DNA of 45,870 bases from Priapulus caudatus (taxonomy: Eukaryota > Priapulida > Priapulimorpha > Priapulimorphida > Priapulidae): the NCBI RefSeq assembly GCF_000485595.1, contig NW_014577659.1, positions 1-45,870 of the forward strand, in the 5' to 3' direction. Under the pieces are notes generated by a model. It did not search any database, was not told where the DNA came from, and worked only from the letters and a program-made list of their open reading frames with translations. Shown here in pieces: positions 26,801-32,800 of the stretch. Numbering within the stretch: the first letter of the stretch is position 1; each line of letters starts with the position of its first letter. Both the position numbers and the translations under genes were made by a program.

Positions 26801-29800
26801 AGCGGGAATGTTCGTGTTAAGAGGTAAGTGGGGAATGTTCTTGTGCCATGAGGTAACCAAAAACATGCTTGTACTGTTGCGAGGAAGTTAGTGGAAAATT
26901 CTTTTGTTATGAGGTAAGTAGGAACGTTCTTGTGTTGTAATGAGGTTGGCAGGAACGTTCTTGTGTTGAGATGATAAAGTTACTGGGAACATTTCCATGC
27001 ACTTGAAGCAGGTAAGCACTTGTTCTTGTTGAACTTACACACACGCATGCACGCACGCACGCTCGCACGCACGCACGCACGCACATGCACACACATGAAC
27101 TAAATGCACACGCAACATACACCCCGACCCTCACCTCCATGTCGTCGATCGGCTCGTAGTTCTCGTCCTCGGGGCTACTGCTCAGGTGCGGGGGGATGGG
27201 CGGCGGCGGCGTGCAGTCCTTCTTCGTCGGCGGCGAGTGCGGCGGCGACGGCTGGCGAGGCCGCGACACAATGCTGGACGGCACGCGGCTGTACGGGTTG
27301 CTGTCGACATTGGACGCGGTCGCGCGGCCGCCGCCATGCAGGAACGACGTCTGCGCGCGTGGACGCTCCTTCGTCGGGCTGCCCTGCTTTGCTGAAAGCA
27401 GATGGGAGATACTTTCTTGAGTGGCTGACTGGAAGACTGAATTGTCATGTCGCCCTCCATAACTTTTATTTGTTTAGCTTCATTTGTTTTAATTTTATTA
27501 GCATTGTCTATTAACTTGCTTAACTAATATGTTTAACCTCCAAAATGTAATTCATAAGTGTAAATAAAGTAATTGAACCAATCACTGCTACGCGAACAGC
27601 TCTTGATAAGTTTTTTCATTGTAGGTGAAGGTCATTAATTAACCTAACGTAACGAACATATTGCTAGGATAGTACAGATAGAATGTAGATATGTATGTGC
27701 CGATACTTACCAGCATTAGGGGGTGGGACTGGAGGTACTGAGGGGCGTTGCAGACTGGAGACAGAGCCCTGCGGAGCCGTGGAGACAGGGTTCACTCGTG
27801 TAGACTGGATTGGAGCGTCCGCATTAATTTTCGACTGCTTGGCTGCATCGTACTTGAAGTAGTAAACCTGCAGCATGTGCGATGAGAATGTGTGAAAAAA
27901 CATCCGATCGTACGATGATTCAAGTAGAAGTTAGAACATTCAAACACACAACTCGCTTAGGAAAATGGTTAATAACATTGTTGCATTAACACATATTTGT
28001 TAATAACATTACGTATTTAGCTGGAATGTGTGCGTGAGTGCGTGCGTATGCCTGTGCATGTGCATAATGATATGCGTGCCAAAATTACCATGTATCCTAT
28101 AAATACCAGTGACAGTCATGTTGCATAGTCTGTACTCACTTCCTCTTTTTTCTGGTCTGTTAGTGTCGTGGGAGGAACCTTGGTCTGATTAATAGCAAGT
28201 GGAGGCGGTGGAGTTTGGTATCTCTTCACCAGCGCTGACTTTTCTTCATCTGTCTTCATACTATCCTTTATATTCTGTAGTCAGTTAAAATATGGCAGCT
28301 AGAATGCCTCTATTCATCACATTGCATAAGTGTTATATCAACATTGTATTCACTTCACAGAAGTGGAAAAATCTTTACTGATACGACGACTTCCACAGTA
28401 GGCAAACATTCGCCCCAAAACACAGCATTTCTTCATTCCTGTTACAATTTGTTTAATAGGTAATCCTCAATAGTTGCATGTTAACCATACAGTACCTTTC
28501 CATCTGCATGCACCTACTTAATAAAGATACAATTCTATCGTGTACCAACTTGCCTGTAAAACAGCAATTAAACATTTGCTAACCTTACCTGGACATACCT
28601 AGTCATTAATTCACCATCTTCAATAGCTACTTGGTAATCACATTGTTTTTAATACAAACACAGGCATACTCACCTACTCACTGCACACAGTTCTCTAAAC
28701 CTGCACGTACTAAGCTGTCACGCGCGTTTTCCACACCACCACGTCCTTTCCACACCCACACATACCTGCAAATCTTCTCCACGCCTACACACACCTGCAC
28801 ACTCTTTCCACACCTGTACGCACCTTCTCCACACCTGCACGTACCTGCTCGTTAGCGGCATCGGCTGGCTTCGCCGGCTCTCTCACTATCGGCTTCACGG
28901 AGGCCTTGGGCGTCTGCTTGTAGGAGCGCAGCAGAGGCTTGTTGCTATCGACGACGCTGCCCGCACTGCCGGCCATTGACCTAAACCAGTCCGGTCGGCG
29001 AAACTGAGAGGGCGCCACCGGGTCTGGCTTGCTCGTCGCGTTCACCGGCCCGACCTCTGCTGTGCTCCGGTAACCACTCGTGAATTTCGGCGTCGGCGAC
29101 GGTGACGCCACCGTTGTCGCGGCGACCGTCTCGCGCTTCTGCAGCATCGGTGAGCTGCTCTCGGCAACTGTCCGCGATTGAACGACGACTTTCTTCGTCT
29201 CCCCGCCTGCCGCCGCCGTTGCACGGCTGCTGCTGCTGCTGAAGATTGTACTAGTGGCCTTCGTGCTCGCAAAGAATTTTGATTTCATATCAATGGCACT
29301 AGAGTTTGTCTTCGTCGTTGTCGTAGTCGTCGCCGCCGGTCGCCGCGACGACGTGGCGGTGGCCTCCCGCTCCGCGGCGTCGCCATTGGCAACGGGGTCC
29401 GGCCGCGATCCTCCATTCTGCTTCGGGGAAGACGGCGACGACGCCGGTTTTCCGGAAGAGAATATATCCTTAGAGTCCTCGGAGAGCTGGCCGAGAATCT
29501 GCGCGAGGAGGCTGTTCGGGTCCGAACCCGAAGACAGCCGCTTGTCGTTGTCGTCGCCCGCTCCCGCGCGCGTATCCATGGCAACGGGAGGCTTCACGTC
29601 GTCGGGCGTCGTGCCGACGAGGAGATTCTCGTTCTCGGAGTTCCACTCGGTGTTGATCACGGTCAGTTTGGCGAAGTCGTGGTCGTCGTCTGACAGCAGC
29701 TGTGCCTGCAATGTGGGACGTGGTGAGTGGGGGCTTGTACGCCTCTCTCATGACGGGACGCCGTAGCTCACACAACATATAGCCGGTTCTATTCGTTCAC

Positions 29801-32800
29801 ACGAGCCAGAGTTCTAAATTTAGCATGCCGTAAAAAGTGCAGCCACGCACGCACGCGCGTGCGATGGGTAAAGCGTTTTGTCCTGCACGTAGAATAAAGT
29901 CACACCCACACCCCGTCCCAACGTCTGTTTTGTTTATGTGCGGTTCGAATCACGGCGCAAAACCCCAACAGGCTGTGGTTGTTTTGGCGCGATCGTGTTG
30001 CTGTTGCTGAGATGAAACCCTGTGAAGCCATGTTATTTACATCCTCCTCTCTCTCCCATGACTGCCAAATTCTATTTTAGTTTTCGGCGCAGACTGAGTG
30101 TGCGTTACACAGTGACATGTGCTAGACTGTAAAGATTTCCTCGACGATGATAATGGTAATTAATATGCTTCTCCCGGCGGCCTTATTTCTTTCGTCTTGG
30201 CGAGCACTGCATTGGCCGGGCTAAACTACTCCGAGGGGGAAGGATCGACACCAAGATGTGAACTGGTTCAATGTCCTTTCCTCGAAATACAGCAGTTGTG
30301 CACCGATTGCATTGTTTTACCTCAGACCATAATAAAAATATTGTTTGTTTGCCCTCACCCGACCGACCCGCCAAAAAGGGGCCGACTCAAAAACATTTAT
30401 TGATCTTTCCCATTCTTTTTTTCTGTTTACAAATTGTATCACTGTACATTATATAAATCTGTAGGCAATACATTATATGTACCAAGCAAAACAAACATTC
30501 AACATAAAAGGTATCTACACACAAGCCACAAGCACACCTGAGCATGTAGACACCATGCTGAATTTGTAAAAAAAAAAAAACCTAAACAAAAGAAGAAGCC
30601 TACCTACCTACCCAAACTTTTCAGCCTGGGTCGGGTGAGGGCAAACAAAGATTTTTGTAATTGTGGCCTCGGGGCTTTTACGCGTACCCACTGCCTCATC
30701 CCAACTCACCTCGTCATCGTCTGCTAGGCTGTTGATGAGATTGCTCATAAACTCCGCATCACTGTCACCGTGGTGATCGTCACCGCCGTAGCCAATCACC
30801 TCAGCCTGGAATGATTAGATGACAAAGAGGATGGGTGTTTATAATTTCTTAAACGTCGCGATTCGTCCCATCACTGCCACACAGCCGACTACTCGGGAAC
30901 AGGCGTCCATTGTTTACTACCTAGAGCCAGGTGTCATAACTCACGAGCTTCATTCACGAAATTCCACAATGTCGTAAATAGTTGGGACAGGCGAAGCTTA
31001 GCGCTGTATGAGGAGTACGAGTGATTGATAGTATAGTGGTAGTAACAGAGCTCTCATAACTGCTAACTGCTTCACCTTTTCCCACATTCTAATCTCCTTC
31101 ATTGTATCAAAGACACAGTCGCATATAGTTCCAGAGTGATTTACGTCACCATCAGTTCACAGGAGAGAGGGGGGGGGTCCACCATTTTACGCGGTCAGCT
31201 AAACTAAAGCCACAACGGATTCACAGTCACACTATTGAACTCGAGGTTTTCCCATCTTGACAAAATTCGCTGTCCTGGCAGGGAATCGAACTTGCAGCAT
31301 CAGGGTGCAAATCCACTTTAGGCACCTTAGGTATCACGAATTAAGTGATGCACAGATTTCTGTGTATCATCAACTGATGCACATACTTTTCCATCTGACA
31401 CAGACTGATGCACAGGGTTTTTGCATCATTCCTTGATATACGGAAAGTCTGTGCATCAGTTGATGATACACAGAAATCTGAGCATCACTTCGTGATACCT
31501 AAGATGCCTAACCTGGATTAGTTGGGCACGATCTCACGCTAGCTACTGGAGTACTGCAAGCGACTTAGTTTGCTTAACTCATATCATTAACGTAGTTCAT
31601 GCAAATAGAAATGTCACCCATAGTTAATCTTATGTGGTTGTCATTTGAGACATTTCTGGAGCACCGTAGTCGTAGAGTTGTCACCGCGACTGTCACCTGT
31701 TTATCGAGTAGCTGCTTCTGGTCGATGAGTTGTTGACGCACGCGCGCACGTACAAACGGGTGTAACCCGTTATTATTTAATATTTCCACACGACGTACAT
31801 ACCACGAACGTTTTGATTTTTATGTTGGCTTGTTTTTTTATACATGTTCGAACATAAGATACCTTGATTTTTCCTGTGATCATATTGTTCTTTTCGTGAC
31901 AGATATCGATGCGATTCCCTAATAATTGCCATGAAACCCTGCTCGGTAAAAACCATTCGATCGATGAACAATACATACACCCATGGCAACTAGCGACACA
32001 ACTTACCAGAGTAATGCTTGTCGGGAGTGAAGAACAACCGCCTCCATTTCCTGACAGACCTGCAGCGTTTGTGTGTGGCCGGTGGCGTTAACACACACAG
32101 CGATTGATTCACAGCCCACCACCACACACGGCTTGTGCTTCCTACCCTGACATATCTACCTCACTTACTCACCACGGCTCTCCGCGCGCGCTAGACTGGC
32201 CCAGGACGTACCGCGTCTAACCGCGCTACTAACACTGCGCATACGCCTTGTCGGTATCGATTATTCGAGGGTTCAGTCTACGAAGGACTGTATATGTGTA
32301 CCAGCTGTAATGTTAGACGTGCTTCCATCAGTAAAAACGCGACTACTCGGCTTCAAAAGCATAAGAAGCGTCGGAATGAAAATTGGCTGCAGCGAAAACT
32401 ACATTTGATCATTTCTGTGCTTTAATCCCATTCCCCTGCACTGCTGAACGCAATTCTGACGCGATCTGTGTATTATAAACATGTTTATAAATCTTGCGTT
32501 TTCTTCCAGCAGGTGGCAGTGGAAGTCAGTAACGCGATTACCAACAAATATACGAAACGGGGTTAATTTCTTATAAAGCTCACATATAAAATACTTGCTT
32601 ACAGAAGGAATGGGTAAATTCATGCCCATGCCCTACATTTATAGCGCAAGATAACATAAAAATCCGCTACATAATTATGAGTTATCAATTGGCTGCTACT
32701 GGTAAACATGGCCGCCTCCACGACCACTGTGTTTATCGTGCTCCTCTCTATATTCTGTGTGTTCGTCGGTTCAGGACTGCGCTGCTCAGCGGAATCATGT

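Noticed and set aside
31260-31330. A functional tRNA gene on the minus strand
   Set aside because: Only the T-arm-like B box is visible; no acceptor-stem pairing or A box could be placed.
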